Source of the DNA: Cadophora sp. MPI-SDFR-AT-0126
Taxonomy: Eukaryota > Ascomycota > Leotiomycetes > Helotiales > Ploettnerulaceae
DNA length: 64,000 nucleotides
Reading direction: 5' to 3'
NCBI GenBank assembly: GCA_020747065.1
Contig: JAGMVK010000028.1
Location: 248,001 to 312,000, forward strand
Position numbers and translations under genes: made by a program. Below are positions 10,534-22,200 of this stretch, one piece after another. Under the pieces are notes generated by a model, which did not search any database, was not told the origin of the DNA, and saw only the letters and a list, made by a program, of their open reading frames with translations. Position 1 is the first letter of the stretch. Every line of letters starts with the position of its first letter.

Positions 10534-12699
10534 TATAGTATTAAATAGCCTAAAGGACGATTGCAACATTGAAGTAATAGAAGTGCTAGAAATAAAGGTA
10601 CTCAGGTTTAGCCGGAATATTACTAAATAAAAGCCGAACTAGATTTATATATATATAAGACTACTCCCTCTTTAAGAGCTCTTTACTTTCTTATTTCTTT
10701 TATACTAGATTTATAATATTATTATTTACTTATTCTCTTACTCTTATACTTAATATTATACTTAGTAATATTATATTATTATATTAAATAAGAAAGTTAT
10801 TCTTACTAGAGATAACTTATATAATATCTTATTACTTAGAAAATATAATTAACTAATTCTTATCTAAATCGCTCTTAATTATTATTCTTAAAGAATTAAG
10901 ATTCTAGAGATTTCTTAAATAAACTAATAAACTAGGGTTTAGTTCTATTTATTATAAATTAGTATAATTAGAGTAAAGTAGTCTTTACTAATAAAGACTT
11001 TAAATAACTCTCTTTATATAAAGGCTACTATAAATAAATTTAAAGTATTATAACTACTATTGCTAGAACTTTTAAGTTTATAAAACTCTCTTAAACTACT
11101 TTTATTTCCTTTTAGAATATAACTATATAATTCCTATTACTTATAGAGTTATAGTATATAAAAACTACCTTAATACTAATATCTTTTATTAAGAAATTAT
11201 AAAGTATCCCTTTAATATTCTTAAAACTCTTATTTTAGGTCTAATTTAAATTATACTTAAATCTTTTCCTATTCTTATTATAAATACTACTAATATAATA
11301 GGTTTATTTAGTAGAACTATTAATAATATTCTTAACTCTTTAACTCTAGTTAAAAGCTTTTCTAGCTATAGAACTTAAAGTAATAAAAGTAAAAGTTATA
11401 TAAATTAAGATAAAAGAGACTTTAGTAACTTAGATATATTAAGAGGAATTATCTAGTCTATAGAAAATTATAATTATACTTAAGAGACTTCTCTATCTTA
11501 TATTAAATAGTTACTAATTTCCGCTTAAGCTATACTAGTAGTACTTCTTATTAATTTTATCTTAATTCCTCTTAGAATTATACCACTAATTATTTAATTA
11601 ATAGAAAAAGATGAATTAATAAGCTAAAGTAAATATACTTTTTTTAAACTAGAAAATATACTCTTTATTGTATATAAAATAGAATTAAATATTCTTTAGA
11701 GACTTAAGATATAGCTTATAGAAAAGATCTCTTTTTTAGATAATAGAATTAATTTAATATTTAAGTAATAGAAAGCTTTAATTAAAGATTAATTAGAAGT
11801 TAATATAAGTCTTTACTTAAATAATAGAATATAGTAAGCTTTAGTAGAAGAATTAACTACTAACTTAGCTTCCTTATACTTAGAACTTTAATACTTGTTT
11901 AAGACTAATATATTTCAGATAGCTTAAAAAATAATTTCTTTATTAAAGACTTACTTTCTTATAGAAAATAAAGCTTATAAGGCTTATACTAAGTTCTTTA
12001 ATATAATTATATAAAAACTAAACTATATACGTGAAACCTTTACTTAATTCCGTATAAAATTTTAAAATACTATAATTTAAGGAAATATAGCTTATATAAA
12101 ATAATTCTTCTTTATATAGCTTAAAATCACTCCTTAGCTTTATACTACTACTATATTAATTAAAAGCTTATAGTAAGATAATTATATAATAATAATAATA
12201 ATATATCTTATCTTAATTAATACTAATAAGTAATAAAATATATAACTTAACTCGCTTTTTACTAGCTTTTATAAATCAGACTTTCCTTAGAAAATAATTA
12301 AGTTAAGTCTTTTTTAGAAGATTTCCGAACTACTTATTTCTTAATTAGTATTTAAACTTACTTCTTCTCCTAATACTCTTTTCTATTATTACTTAATATT
12401 ATAAACCTTTATAACTCTTACTTTACTATATTAAAAAAGTATATAAAAACCTTAAGAAAGTTTTAGTAACTTATAAGTAAAGTATTATAAGTATAAAAAG
12501 TTTAAATACTATAAGTTAGACTATCTTAAATTAACTAAGATTTAAGTCTTTAATAAAAAGGAAATTAATAGTAATACTAAAAAGATAATAAAGAATAAGA
12601 AAGATTAAGTAAAGGAAAATAAAAAAGTCTAAAGAAAGACTCTTTCTTAAGCTTATATAAATATAATTTATTAAAGCTTAATTTAAACTCTCTAATAAG

Positions 12700-15600
12700 A
12701 TGGAAGTAGTTTATAATTAATTATATACTTAGTATAAATAAATTAGAAGTTATATTCTCTGTATTAGTAGATACTAGAGTAAATAGTTACTTCTTTATAA
12801 ATCAGACTATATCTATACGCCTTTTAAGAGTATTAGAAGTAAAGATTCAGACTCTTTTATATACTATACTAATCTATAGCTTTCAGAACTTAGTTAGAAG
12901 CTATACTACTTATTATATATTGTAGTAGGGTCGAAGGCCCACTACAAGGGTTTTTGTTTTTCCGTTCCGGCCGTAGATAGATAGGTCGGCGCCGCTAGAC
13001 TAGTAATCATCATCTTCTTCCTCTCACTTCCATTGCCTGATTAGTCCACGCGCGGGTTATTCCCCTATTTACTATGCACTTGACGGCACTACTCTACTCT
13101 TTCACAATATATTTATACTTAACGATTAATAATTAATATATATATAATTATCCTTTTATAATCCTTGATCTAAGGAAGTAAGATATAATAATAAGTATTA
13201 AATAGATATATTAATTCCGTTTTAAGTTATAAATAGACTAGAATTAATTTTTATAGTTATTTAATTACCTACTTACTAAATAATAGTTTTAAGAGCTAGT
13301 CTTACCCTTTTCATATATATATAGCTTCTTTTATAATAAGACTACTAGAGTAATATAAATTATAAAGATCTAGTAATTTAAAAAGATAAGATATAATAAA
13401 AATATCTCCTCTTTATAGTTTAAATACTAGAAGAATATCTTCTTTAAATTATTCCTAAACTAATTCTAATATTATCTCTTATAAGTAAAGAACTTTTATA
13501 AGTTCAAAAATTAAAATATAAACTATTAAAAATATTACTTATATCTATATTTATTTACGAGATTAATATAAATATCTTCTATTTTAATATAAAATATAAA
13601 GATACTAAGATCTTCTAAACTAGTATTTATAAGATAAACTATATTTTATAAGATTAATATAAACTAGAAGATCTTAATACTACTTAACTCTTATCTAAAA
13701 AGCTTCTAAAATAGTACTAATATCTAAAGTTAGTATTTTCTAAAGATATAAATACTCTTTTATCTTATTAATATTATAATTATAAGATTTATCTTAAGGG
13801 GCTATTACTTAACGCTTACTCTTTTCTTTATTATTAATTAATAAAGAAGCCTAAAGTAATAAAAGAGTATTTCTTAGAGAATCTAAATAAGAGTTTTATT
13901 AAATTAAGCTAGAGTTTATTTATATTACTTATACTCTTTATTAAAAAGCCTAATAAAGGCCTGCGATTCTATATTAATTATCGTAAGTTAAATACTCTTA
14001 TATAAAAAGACACTTATTTAATCCCTTGAATTAATAAGCTCTTTACTAGAGTATTAAATATAAAGATATTTATAAAATTAAATATTTAAGCTATTTTTAA
14101 CTATATTTATATAGATCTAGCTTCTAAGAAATATATTACATTTTAAATTAGATATAGATTATATAAGTATAAGGTATTACTATTTAGCTTTTATAATAGA
14201 CTTAATATATACTAATATTATGTAAATAATATACTCCTTAATTACTTAAATAACTTCTATATAGCTTACTTAAATAATATCTTAATTTACTCTAAATCTA
14301 TAAAAGAATATTGGGCTTATATAAAATCTATACTAAAGTATTTAATAAAAGCTAGATTATAAGCTAATATTAAGAAATACAAATTTCATATTACTTATAC
14401 TAGATACTTAAGCTATATAATAATTACTAAGAATATTAAGACAGATTTAAAGAAAGTTAAACTACTATATAACTAAAAGTATTCTAAGACTATAATAGCT
14501 ATTAAGTTATACTTAGATTTCTATAATTATTACTAATAATTCATATATAACTTCAAGCTTATTACTAAACCTTTATCTTTACTTACTTAACTTATAGTAG
14601 TCTAGAATTAAATTCAAGAGTATTATATTATATTTAAAGAACTCTAAAAGTAATTATTATTAATTTAATAGATTTACTATATGTAGCCGGAATTACTTAC
14701 TAAATTAGAAATAGATACTTTTAATAGAGTAATTACTAGAGTAGTATTATAATAATATAATAATAAGTAATAGTACTTAGTTTTTACTTATATATACTTA
14801 ATAATTATAAACTAAACTAAGAAATCTATAATAAAGAACTATACGCTATTATAAAAAGCTTTTATAAGTAGTACTTGAAGTTAATATTTCTTTAGAATAG
14901 AATTAAAGTATATTTAGATTATTACTTTCTAAAGTATTTTATAATTACTAAAGTACTTATAGCTAAGTAAACTTATTAAATAGAATTTCTCTTTAATTTT
15001 AACTTCTAAATTATATATACTCTTAGTAAAAATAATTAGAAAGCTAATATCTTAAGCTATTAGCAGTAAGATTTGAAAGTATAAAAATAAGTCTAGAAAG
15101 ATAATTAGAGCTAAATCTTATTAGTACTAAGAATATTTAACTTTTATATTAATTCTAAACTAGTAGAATATTTTATTTCTTTTATAGTTATAATATCTCT
15201 CTTACTATTAACTAGTACTAAAGCAGAAGCTTTTATAAATACTCCCTTAGACTCTTTTAACTTTATTAAAAAGCTTTATTAAGATAATTATACTACTTTT
15301 ACTAATATATAAAAATCCTTACTTAAAGATTACTTAATTAAGAATAGACTCTTACTTTTTAAAGATTAACTCTATATATAATATAATACTTTACTCTATA
15401 CTAAGTTAATTAAAGAAGTATATAATTAGTTATTTACTACTTACTTAAGTAAGTTAAAGATATATTAATTCTTAGCTCTAAAGTATTACTAAATTAAAAT
15501 AAGTTCAGACTATAATTAGTATATAAGAAATTACTAAGCTTATTAATTTTTATACTTTAAGTATTCTAAATAATAAAGTTTTCTTTATCTACTACTAATT

Positions 15601-16800
15601 TTAAGTTATTTTATATAATATTTATATATAAATTATAAGGATTTCTTAAAAGATAAGTATAGCTATAATAGAATCTTAGTATTTATTAACTACTTCAGAA
15701 AAGATTCTATAACTATTCTTTACTAATAAGATGTTAATATATATAATACTACTAAACTCTTTATTTAGTAAATCTACTAATTCAGATATACTTTAAAGTT
15801 AATTATATTAGATTAAGAGCTATAGTTTATCTTATTATTTTAGAAAAAATTCTACTAAATTATTAGTATTAAAGTTAAGCTCTTTATAATATATTATAAA
15901 GAAACTAATAGTTAAATAGAGATTATAAATAAGTATATTAACTAAAGATTATAGCTATTTATTAACTTCTACTAGAATAACTAAAGTAAACTAATTCTAT
16001 TAATAGATTAAGCTTAAATAATTCTTTTTTATACTTCTATTAGTATAACGTTATATTAGCTTAAATTTAGATTAGATCTAAAGAATAGTTAAGATTAGAA
16101 TTCTTTTAAAGCTACTTTTTTTTTAGAAAAGCTTAACTACTATAATATTAAAGTAATAATAGAGTATATAAAAGAAGTATAGAAATTAGCTAAATTAAAT
16201 ATATAAGCTATATAAGATTATATAGTAAAAGCTATAAACTAGTATTATAGACTTATTAATTTCTAAGTAAGTAATAAAGTATACTTATCTTCTAAGAATC
16301 TTAAGAGTTACTAATTAAGCTATAAGCTTAGTAATTAATAAGAAAGGCTATTTAAAATTCTATATTAAGTAAAGAACTCTTATTAACTCTAGTTACTTAT
16401 AAGATTAAATATTTATAATATATTTATTATTAAGCTATTATTCTAGGACTTAAATAACCTTTTACTTAGTTAAGAATAGCTCTGAAATTTCTTTAAGATA
16501 ATTAAAAGTTAAGAAGAATAAAAAGTATAAGAAGTTCTTATATTATAATTCTATTATAATACTTTAAAGTATTAAATTAGTTAAGTAAGGTATAATTCTA
16601 ATACTATATAATATAATATATCTAACTTAATAAAGTTACTTTATAAGTTAAGAGATTTTTATTAAGTTAACTCTTCTACTTTAAGATTACCTTAAAACTT
16701 ACTTAAATAATTAGCTATATTAGAAATTAAAGAAGATAACTATAATTACTTAAAAAATAATAGACTAATTAGTAAGACAATAAAATAAGACTTAGAAAGA
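12700..16800 (+). pseudogene. Gypsy pol (protease-RT-RNaseH-integrase-chromodomain), RIPed
   Basis: Protease starts near 12750 (FSVLVDTRVNSYFFINQ, the VDTG motif with Gly to Arg). Reverse transcriptase lies at about 13850-14550: FIKKPNKGLRFYINYRKLN, then YLNNILIYS in place of the catalytic YLDDILIYS. Integrase lies at about 15350-16100, with an Asp-containing LILDQELQFI block and a YYKETNS block (mutated YHPETDG). A chromodomain-like tail lies at about 16480-16790 (YKLRDFY and nearby aromatic residues). Stops replace Gln and Trp throughout. This domain order, with a chromodomain, defines fungal chromoviruses. It is non-functional. Confidence 0.8.
12920..13107. mobile_element. Short non-RIPed insertion, solo-LTR-like
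   Basis: A balanced-GC island of about 187 bp inside RIPed Gypsy DNA. It begins TGTAGTAGGG, ends TTTCACA(A), and is flanked by ATATA/TATAT, so a 5-bp TSD is possible but the AT-rich flank makes it ambiguous. The first 25 bases form an imperfect hairpin (GTAGTAGGG pairing with CCCACTAC). No ORF. It interrupts the protease between the active-site region and the flap region, so it arrived after the host element inserted, and apparently after RIP acted. Confidence 0.45.
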
Positions 16801-16859
16801 TCTACTAAGTTATTATTATCCTTTAAATAATATATAGCTACTTTATATAGTCTATCGCT

Positions 16860-18420
16860 TATAAGCGTGGAGAAGGCTATATAAAATAAACTATTAACTT
16901 ACTTAAATCACTCTAAGTAAAAGCAGCTAGAATTATTAGAAGAGTATATAAGATAACATTAAGCCTAGCCTTAAATATAAAGCTCTACTTCTTTCTTGTA
17001 GAATACTAGATTTAGAAAATAAGCGCTAAGATAGTTAGTAGGATTATCTCTTTAGCTAGAACGTTAGCTTTAGTAGACTTCTAACTTCTTAGGACTACAA
17101 GGAGCTAATAGAGAAAGAAACTATACTTAAGCTCTCTAGAAAATATAGATAAGCGCTTTCGTTAGCGTTATAGAGTATCGATTAAGGACTAAGAGATTAT
17201 TCTACTGTTTCTTATACTACTATAGTAGTAAGAGCTAATTATAAGGATAGTTTTATATACTGAAATAGCTAGAACTTGATATAAGGAGTTCCTTAAGTAC
17301 CTCTCGAATAGCCTCTTCGTTTATACTAATAGCAGCGAAATTAATAACTATATAAGAGCTATAGTAGTATTATTCTTAACTAGATGTATAAAACTAGCGT
17401 ATATAGGGGATAGCGAAAACTTAACTATATATACCGTAGAACTATAAGATATTAAGCTAGCCCTTTAAATTATAGATGAAGATATAGAGAGAGAAAATAT
17501 AAAAGATAGATTAATTATCTTTATAGATAACTAAGTAGCTATCCGAATATTTTAGTACTTAACTAGCTGATTAAGTGCGTATATTATAGCTAACGTAATA
17601 TAAGTTATAGATAAACTTTAAAGAGAGCAGGGGGTACGAGTCGAGATAAGGTAAGTGCTAGCTTATACTAGTATCTAGGGAAACGAAGCTATAGATAAAG
17701 CAGCTAAGAGACTAGCTAAATAAAATATAAGAGCTAGCTAGGGAAACGATAATACTATATAGATAAGGATATAGTACTTATAAGTAACTTTAAAGACTTA
17801 GATTAAGAGGTAGATAAGAGTAGAATAGATAAATAACTAGAGAGTAGAAACGAAGAGAAGAATTACGTTTAAGTATATCTTATAGCTATTATATAAGGTC
17901 CTACGACTATACTATAGCTTAAAGAAGTAATAGAGTACTCTACTTATCTAGATACGTATAAAGAAGATTAGACTAAGAGACTTCTTATAGAAGAGAAGTG
18001 TACTAGAAGTTAACGACTCTAGCTACGCCTATAGTAAAGAATAGTAAACTATGAACTATATCTTACTAAGGTGTTAGATATATAATAACGTATAGAGAAG
18101 AGTATTTAGAAGAGAAGAACGAATAGACTTAAGGGTAATCTTAAACGAGCTAAAACTAATTATAAAAGTAATTAGATTTATAGAATAGACGCGCTTTCTT
18201 AGATAATTCCGAAGTTATAATATAGTATAAAGAGACGAAGTAGAGCGCTAAGAGAAGACTAAAGGTATAGGAATATAAGATAGCTAGTAGAAGTAGTAGC
18301 TGAAGAGCCTAATATACTATTAAAGAATAAAGTAAAGTACTCCTTAAGACGCTTATATAAATAGTCGTAGATAAGAGCTAGACTATCTAGTAGAGGAGGT
18401 TACTAGTTACTGCTAAGTGA
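16860..18420 (+). mobile_element. 3' part of a Tad1-like LINE, RIPed
   Basis: Plus-strand relic of a non-LTR retrotransposon, truncated at its 5' end. At about 17320-17740 an RNase H domain is readable: FVYTNSSEINNYI (mutated YTDGS motif), then GNEAIDKAAKRLAK (C-terminal RNase H motif). It is followed by a region with WP/KR-rich spacing typical of the ORF2 C-terminus of Tad1/I-clade LINEs. Gln and Trp codons have become stops. The reverse transcriptase itself is missing, as expected of a 5'-truncated insertion or one cut by rearrangement next to the Gypsy element. Confidence 0.65.
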
Positions 18421-19500
18421 TAAAGTGAAGTGCGAATTACCGAATGCGGTAAAGCGTACTTCGGCAACTAGCGCTGAAGCTAGACCGTGCCGGTATAGCG
18501 GTCCCTACGGTGGACTGCTAGAACCGAGTATGAATAAATGGATGAATGAAAGGCACCGGCCCAGCGCCGTAACACAAACACAGTGGCCCACGAAGTCGGA
18601 TTTCTCAGCCTGTACGAGGCGTGGGCTACGAACCTGGAGTCTCTGTTACTCCAGAGCCAATTAGAGACGCAATTACGACCAGAGGAAACGAGTCCACGAC
18701 GTTGCGGCCTGCCTCCACCGCAATTTCCGGCCGGCCTCGAGGCCCCTTCGGCACACAGGAACGATTTAAAAACCATCCGACGATAACGGTTGCAACCTCT
18801 CATGCCGTCACCCTAAGGGGAGTTCACAGAGCCTCTCAGAGGTACGAACCGAAGTCGAGCAGGACACCTGTGGGGTGGAATTTGATTTGTGGGATTAGGG
18901 CTAAGGTGTATCGCCATCGGCTGCTGGCTCCCTACCTCGAATTGGAGGATACTTTAATTAGTGGATAGAAAGATTATGTGCTGCAGGATTGAGTGTATAA
19001 AGGGACTATCTGTAAGACATGGTCGGCCTAGAGAACGAGAGGATACTAGGTATCAGGAAGCAAGAAATCACGCCAACTTGTGGACTGAGGTATACTATGG
19101 CAACGATGGCTAGGAAGAAGGTTGGTGTGTCGGTATCGGCTGCTGACTAGAGATACTTACAACCTTGTCAGTATAGCCCGAGAGGACGGATGCGCATGTC
19201 GGTTCACAGGAGCAGGAAGGTTGTTATGCCGTGACCCTAAGGGGACTTGACAGAGCTGCAATTGGGCCTGAAGGGTGGGCTTAAGGAGCAAACGGGTATA
19301 TGAGTGTGGGGGAAGGTTTTGGCTGCGCTGGAACCCCAAAGGCTAAGATTTTGAAGGCAAGAGGATCTGCGGACATCTAGGAATAAGAGTACTAGTGAGC
19401 TGGATAAGGAGCTGGGAAAGCATGGGAGGGAGTTTGCCCATCTCTCCGTTGTATTGGCTTAAAAGAACAGACTAGATCTTAGTATACCAATGCAATATTA
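18421..19500. repeat. Non-RIPed repeat-like island of unknown class
   Basis: About 1.1 kb with sharply higher GC than the RIPed sequence before it. It holds two pairs of diverged repeats. ATGCCGTCACCCTAAGGGG (18802) pairs with ATGCCGTGACCCTAAGGGG (19226). ATCGCCATCGGCTGCTGGC (near 18909) pairs with GTCGGTATCGGCTGCTGAC (near 19129). Open frames on both strands of 80-115 codons overlap and none is convincing. Its position directly after one LINE tail and before another suggests LINE 3' or 5' untranslated sequence, but this is inference. Confidence 0.35.
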
Positions 19501-19504
19501 TACC

Positions 19505-20230
19505 TGCAGGACAAAGCAGCATTAAAGAAATCTACGAGCTAGTTCGCATGCTGAGGAAAGGAGGCAACTCCGTCTCCATGATAGGGGCCCTATCGCAAGG
19601 GAGTTTCGAGCAAGGCAGGAGAGCAAAGGAGGCGGCACGACAGGCCACGGAACAGGGCCGAACACCTCAAGGGCAATGTCAATAAGCTAAGTCCACAATC
19701 ATAAACAATATAATAGCGACAGGAGTAACAAGGATACTGCCAGACGGAGAAGGAAAGTATTCGAGAGAAATAGATACAGCACTACTAGGCAAGTACACTC
19801 GTACCTTATACGACAGCCTTAAGCGGAGAGAAGCGAGTGTATTAGCACAACTCCGAACAGGAATAGCACGACTTAATAGATACCTCCACCGGATTGGAGC
19901 AGCGGAATCAGACTAATGCTAATGCGGCTAAGTAAGGGAAACCGTTAAGTATTTCCTCTTCCGATACACGAGATAAGATATATACTAAACATAAATACTA
20001 GTATAGATAGTCACAAGGAGAGGCAACCTCTCTTTCTACTTAGGTAGGAAAGCACTACCTAACCCGGAGACATAGATACTAAATATAGAAGCAGTACGAG
20101 CAACGATTAAGTTTGCTATTACTATAGGACGACTAGACATAGACGTAGAACAGGTAGCTAATACCCTATAATAGTAAATCCTATCTTATTCTCTTACCCC
20201 GACTAACCCTAGCACTCTCGTGTCCTTAGC
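19505..20230 (+). mobile_element. 3' end of a second Tad1-like LINE, lightly mutated
   Basis: A plus-strand frame reads like the end of RNase H and the ORF2 C-terminus of Tad1-clade LINEs: SIKEIYELVRMLRKGGN, GSFEQGRRAKEAARQ, then GKYTRTLYDSLKRREASVLA and LRTGIARLNRYLHRIGAAES (about 19788-19915). The Cys-containing region after it has Gln to stop changes (AATGCTAATGCGGCTAAG). Only a few RIP-type changes are present, so this copy is younger or less affected than the LINE at 16860. It is strongly 5'-truncated: no reverse transcriptase. Confidence 0.7.
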
Positions 20231-20673
20231 AGGTCTCGCTTCAGTTGCTGACGATAGGATATTAAACACTTAGAGGAATAATCTTCAAGCTTACTTGCTA
20301 CTAACTACACACGAGATCTCGTTTGATCAAGGTAATTACCGAAAGTAGAAGATACTAGAAGAGATATTTCTGTACAGGCTTTAGGAGGTCATGGAAACAC
20401 TGAAAGAAGTGGATTATGTAATATAGACTAGGGCCCTTTAGGTTTAGAACCGGGCGAATAAACTTCATCATCATCATCATAAACACAATGAACTCGAAGT
20501 CGCACCTTCTCCATACACACCCAGGCCACCACAAGTCTTTAAAATAACCCAAGTCTCCACGAAAACGGTCGTAACGATTTTCAACCCCCAACTTTGCCAA
20601 CTCCACCAAGACTCTTCAAAGTCGTTCCCCTCCCAAACTTAATTCATCCCTCACACCATGCACATTTGAAACG
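20231..20673. other. Transition from LINE tail to gene island
   Basis: About 440 bases. It contains the 3' untranslated side of the minus-strand membrane-protein gene and a short CAT microsatellite at about 20465-20480. No gene is supported. Confidence 0.4.
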
Positions 20674-22200
20674 TCACGGAGGAGGATTCTGCTGAAGCTG
20701 TTGGGGTTGGTGGTTTTGCTGGTTCTGTAGGGGCTGCTGATTTTGATTGCGTTCGACGAGTGAGTTGATAGCATCTACGGCTTCTCGGAGACGATTCTGT
20801 GCATCGCGGATAGCTTCGTGCGTAGCATTCCCATCTGCAGATAGAGTATCAAGGGCATCTTTGGCATTTCGCTTCTCGTTCTGAGCGTCTTCAATCAAGT
20901 TGAAAGAAGCTTCCGCTCCTCGGAGACGCATTTCCGCATTTCGAACAGCTTCATGTGTAGCATTCGCATCCGCAGACACCGTAAAAAGGGCCGAAGTAGC
21001 TTCTTCTTTCTCGTGCCGGGCATCTTCGAAAATCACTCGAGCGTTCTCTTCCGCACGACGCGCCTGCCGTTCTTTCTCCTCGGTATCTCGACGCGCTCGA
21101 TTTTGAAGAATAACTCTGCAATCATCATACAAGTCCTTCGCATCGGTGGCGTTGCCCTGTAATGTCCTTTCCTTCCATAGTTTCCACACAGGGGTGTCAG
21201 GAAGGAGATTGACCTTTTCTACCCAGTCTGGCTTCGTTGGCTTATCCCGGAAGTATGTGATCAGCTTCCCATAGACATGTGTTCGTGTGGGGGCATCCGA
21301 ATAGTCAGCCTGGCGAAAAGAGTTTTTATGTCTTCTCAAACTGATGTGATTGCAAACCAGAAGATTGACCTGGCCAATTCCATTGAAGATAATAAAGCCG
21401 ACCTGGTCTGCAACGGTACCATTTGGAATTGTGGCAAAAATGAACAGCAACATGGCGAGGGTCCCGAGCCGCCGAAACCATGTCAGGAACAAGACAATCG
21501 GTTGGTTATCCCACTCCGTCAACCCTCTTCCTGTCCATGACGAGATGTCTTTTCGAAGGCCTTCAAGTACCACGCAAGAATTCCGTCTGCCCAAGAATAT
21601 TGCGGCGTCTTTGCTGTCGGCCGCAGAAATTTCCCCACCTCTAGCTGGAACAATGCAGCACAGGTCTATGAGGCGGATTATAAGGGACCAAACGCCAAGA
21701 CTGAAGCATAAAGAGTTGCCAATCCAGGTAGTCTTTGGGCAATGCACCATACCCCAAAAGAACACCCCGCAAACTCCCCAGGAAAAGAGTATCCACACAC
21801 ACCAATCAAGAAGTGTAAAGTTTGGCCATTTCGCGTCACGCCATGCCGAATTCGGGAAACGGATCTTAGCTTGTGGATCAGATTCTGGAATGACGAGCCT
21901 GTAGTATGCTCTGTCTCTGAGAAGGTCGTAGTAATGGATGATGGCTTCAATACGAATGTTCCGTAGATTCGCCTTGTTGGAGTTGTAAGGACTTATGTAT
22001 TCCATGCCAGTGCGATCAATGATCTTGGAATTTGAATGAAGATAGCTTTGAAGGCCAGCGACTGGAGCAGGGAATGAAAATAAGCTCGACCACCGGTGCT
22101 GGCTCCGTCGGTACTCAAGCTCACGATGTTCGCCAACAAGCACAATGAAGGACGCAAATGCATCGAGGTGCCATCCGTCCATAGGAGGAAGAGCCCACAT
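20674..22200 (-). CDS. Multi-pass membrane protein with duplicated coiled-coil tail
   Basis: No family recognised. From the ATG at 22200 it is 508 residues. An N-terminal hydrophilic region (about 20-120) is followed by hydrophobic segments at about 131-153, 161-184, 234-257 and 263-283, suggesting four membrane passes. A long cytosolic C-terminal part is rich in Ala, Glu, Arg and Asp and predicted helical. It contains two tandem 45-residue units at about 392-436 and 437-481, each starting EDA and each containing NATHEA. A Gln/Pro-rich tail of about 24 residues ends in NPPP. The frame stays open to 22464 without an ATG, and the residues before the chosen start are hydrophobic (LPLPVPLFLIFT). 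A 5' exon supplying a signal-like segment is therefore possible; an ATG at 22454 in another frame is a candidate. The sequence is not RIPed and appears intact. Confidence 0.7.
   Translation of the reverse strand: MWALPPMDGWHLDAFASFIVLVGEHRELEYRRSQHRWSSLFSFPAPVAGLQSYLHSNSKIIDRTGMEYISPYNSNKANLRNIRIEAIIHYYDLLRDRAYYRLVIPESDPQAKIRFPNSAWRDAKWPNFTLLDWCVWILFSWGVCGVFFWGMVHCPKTTWIGNSLCFSLGVWSLIIRLIDLCCIVPARGGEISAADSKDAAIFLGRRNSCVVLEGLRKDISSWTGRGLTEWDNQPIVLFLTWFRRLGTLAMLLFIFATIPNGTVADQVGFIIFNGIGQVNLLVCNHISLRRHKNSFRQADYSDAPTRTHVYGKLITYFRDKPTKPDWVEKVNLLPDTPVWKLWKERTLQGNATDAKDLYDDCRVILQNRARRDTEEKERQARRAEENARVIFEDARHEKEEATSALFTVSADANATHEAVRNAEMRLRGAEASFNLIEDAQNEKRNAKDALDTLSADGNATHEAIRDAQNRLREAVDAINSLVERNQNQQPLQNQQNHQPQQLQQNPPP
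20758..21027 (-). repeat. Tandem duplication of a 135-bp coding unit
   Basis: Two in-frame 45-codon units (21027-20893 and 20892-20758) in the membrane-protein gene. At protein level they align without gaps: EDARHEKEEATSAL with EDAQNEKRNAKDAL, and NATHEAVRNAEMRLR with NATHEAIRDAQNRLR. The nucleotide sequences have clearly diverged, so the duplication is old. Confidence 0.75.

Larger units (their letters stand above)
10540..16850 (+). mobile_element. Ty3/Gypsy chromovirus retrotransposon relic (element E)
   Basis: Heavily RIPed LTR retrotransposon in plus orientation. A gag zinc knuckle survives in mutated form at about 12480-12535 (C-x2-C-x4-H-x4-C spacing, with Tyr at several positions). 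Protease, reverse transcriptase, RNase H, integrase and a C-terminal chromodomain then follow in Ty3/Gypsy order. The exact LTR boundaries could not be placed because the ends are too mutated. The left end abuts D0 and the right end runs into a LINE fragment. A 187-bp non-RIPed insertion splits the protease region. Confidence 0.8.

Noticed and set aside
18480..18803. 107-codon minus-strand ORF in the repeat island
   Set aside because: Overlaps two other open frames on the plus strand in GC-rich repeat sequence; Arg/Ser-rich and without a domain.
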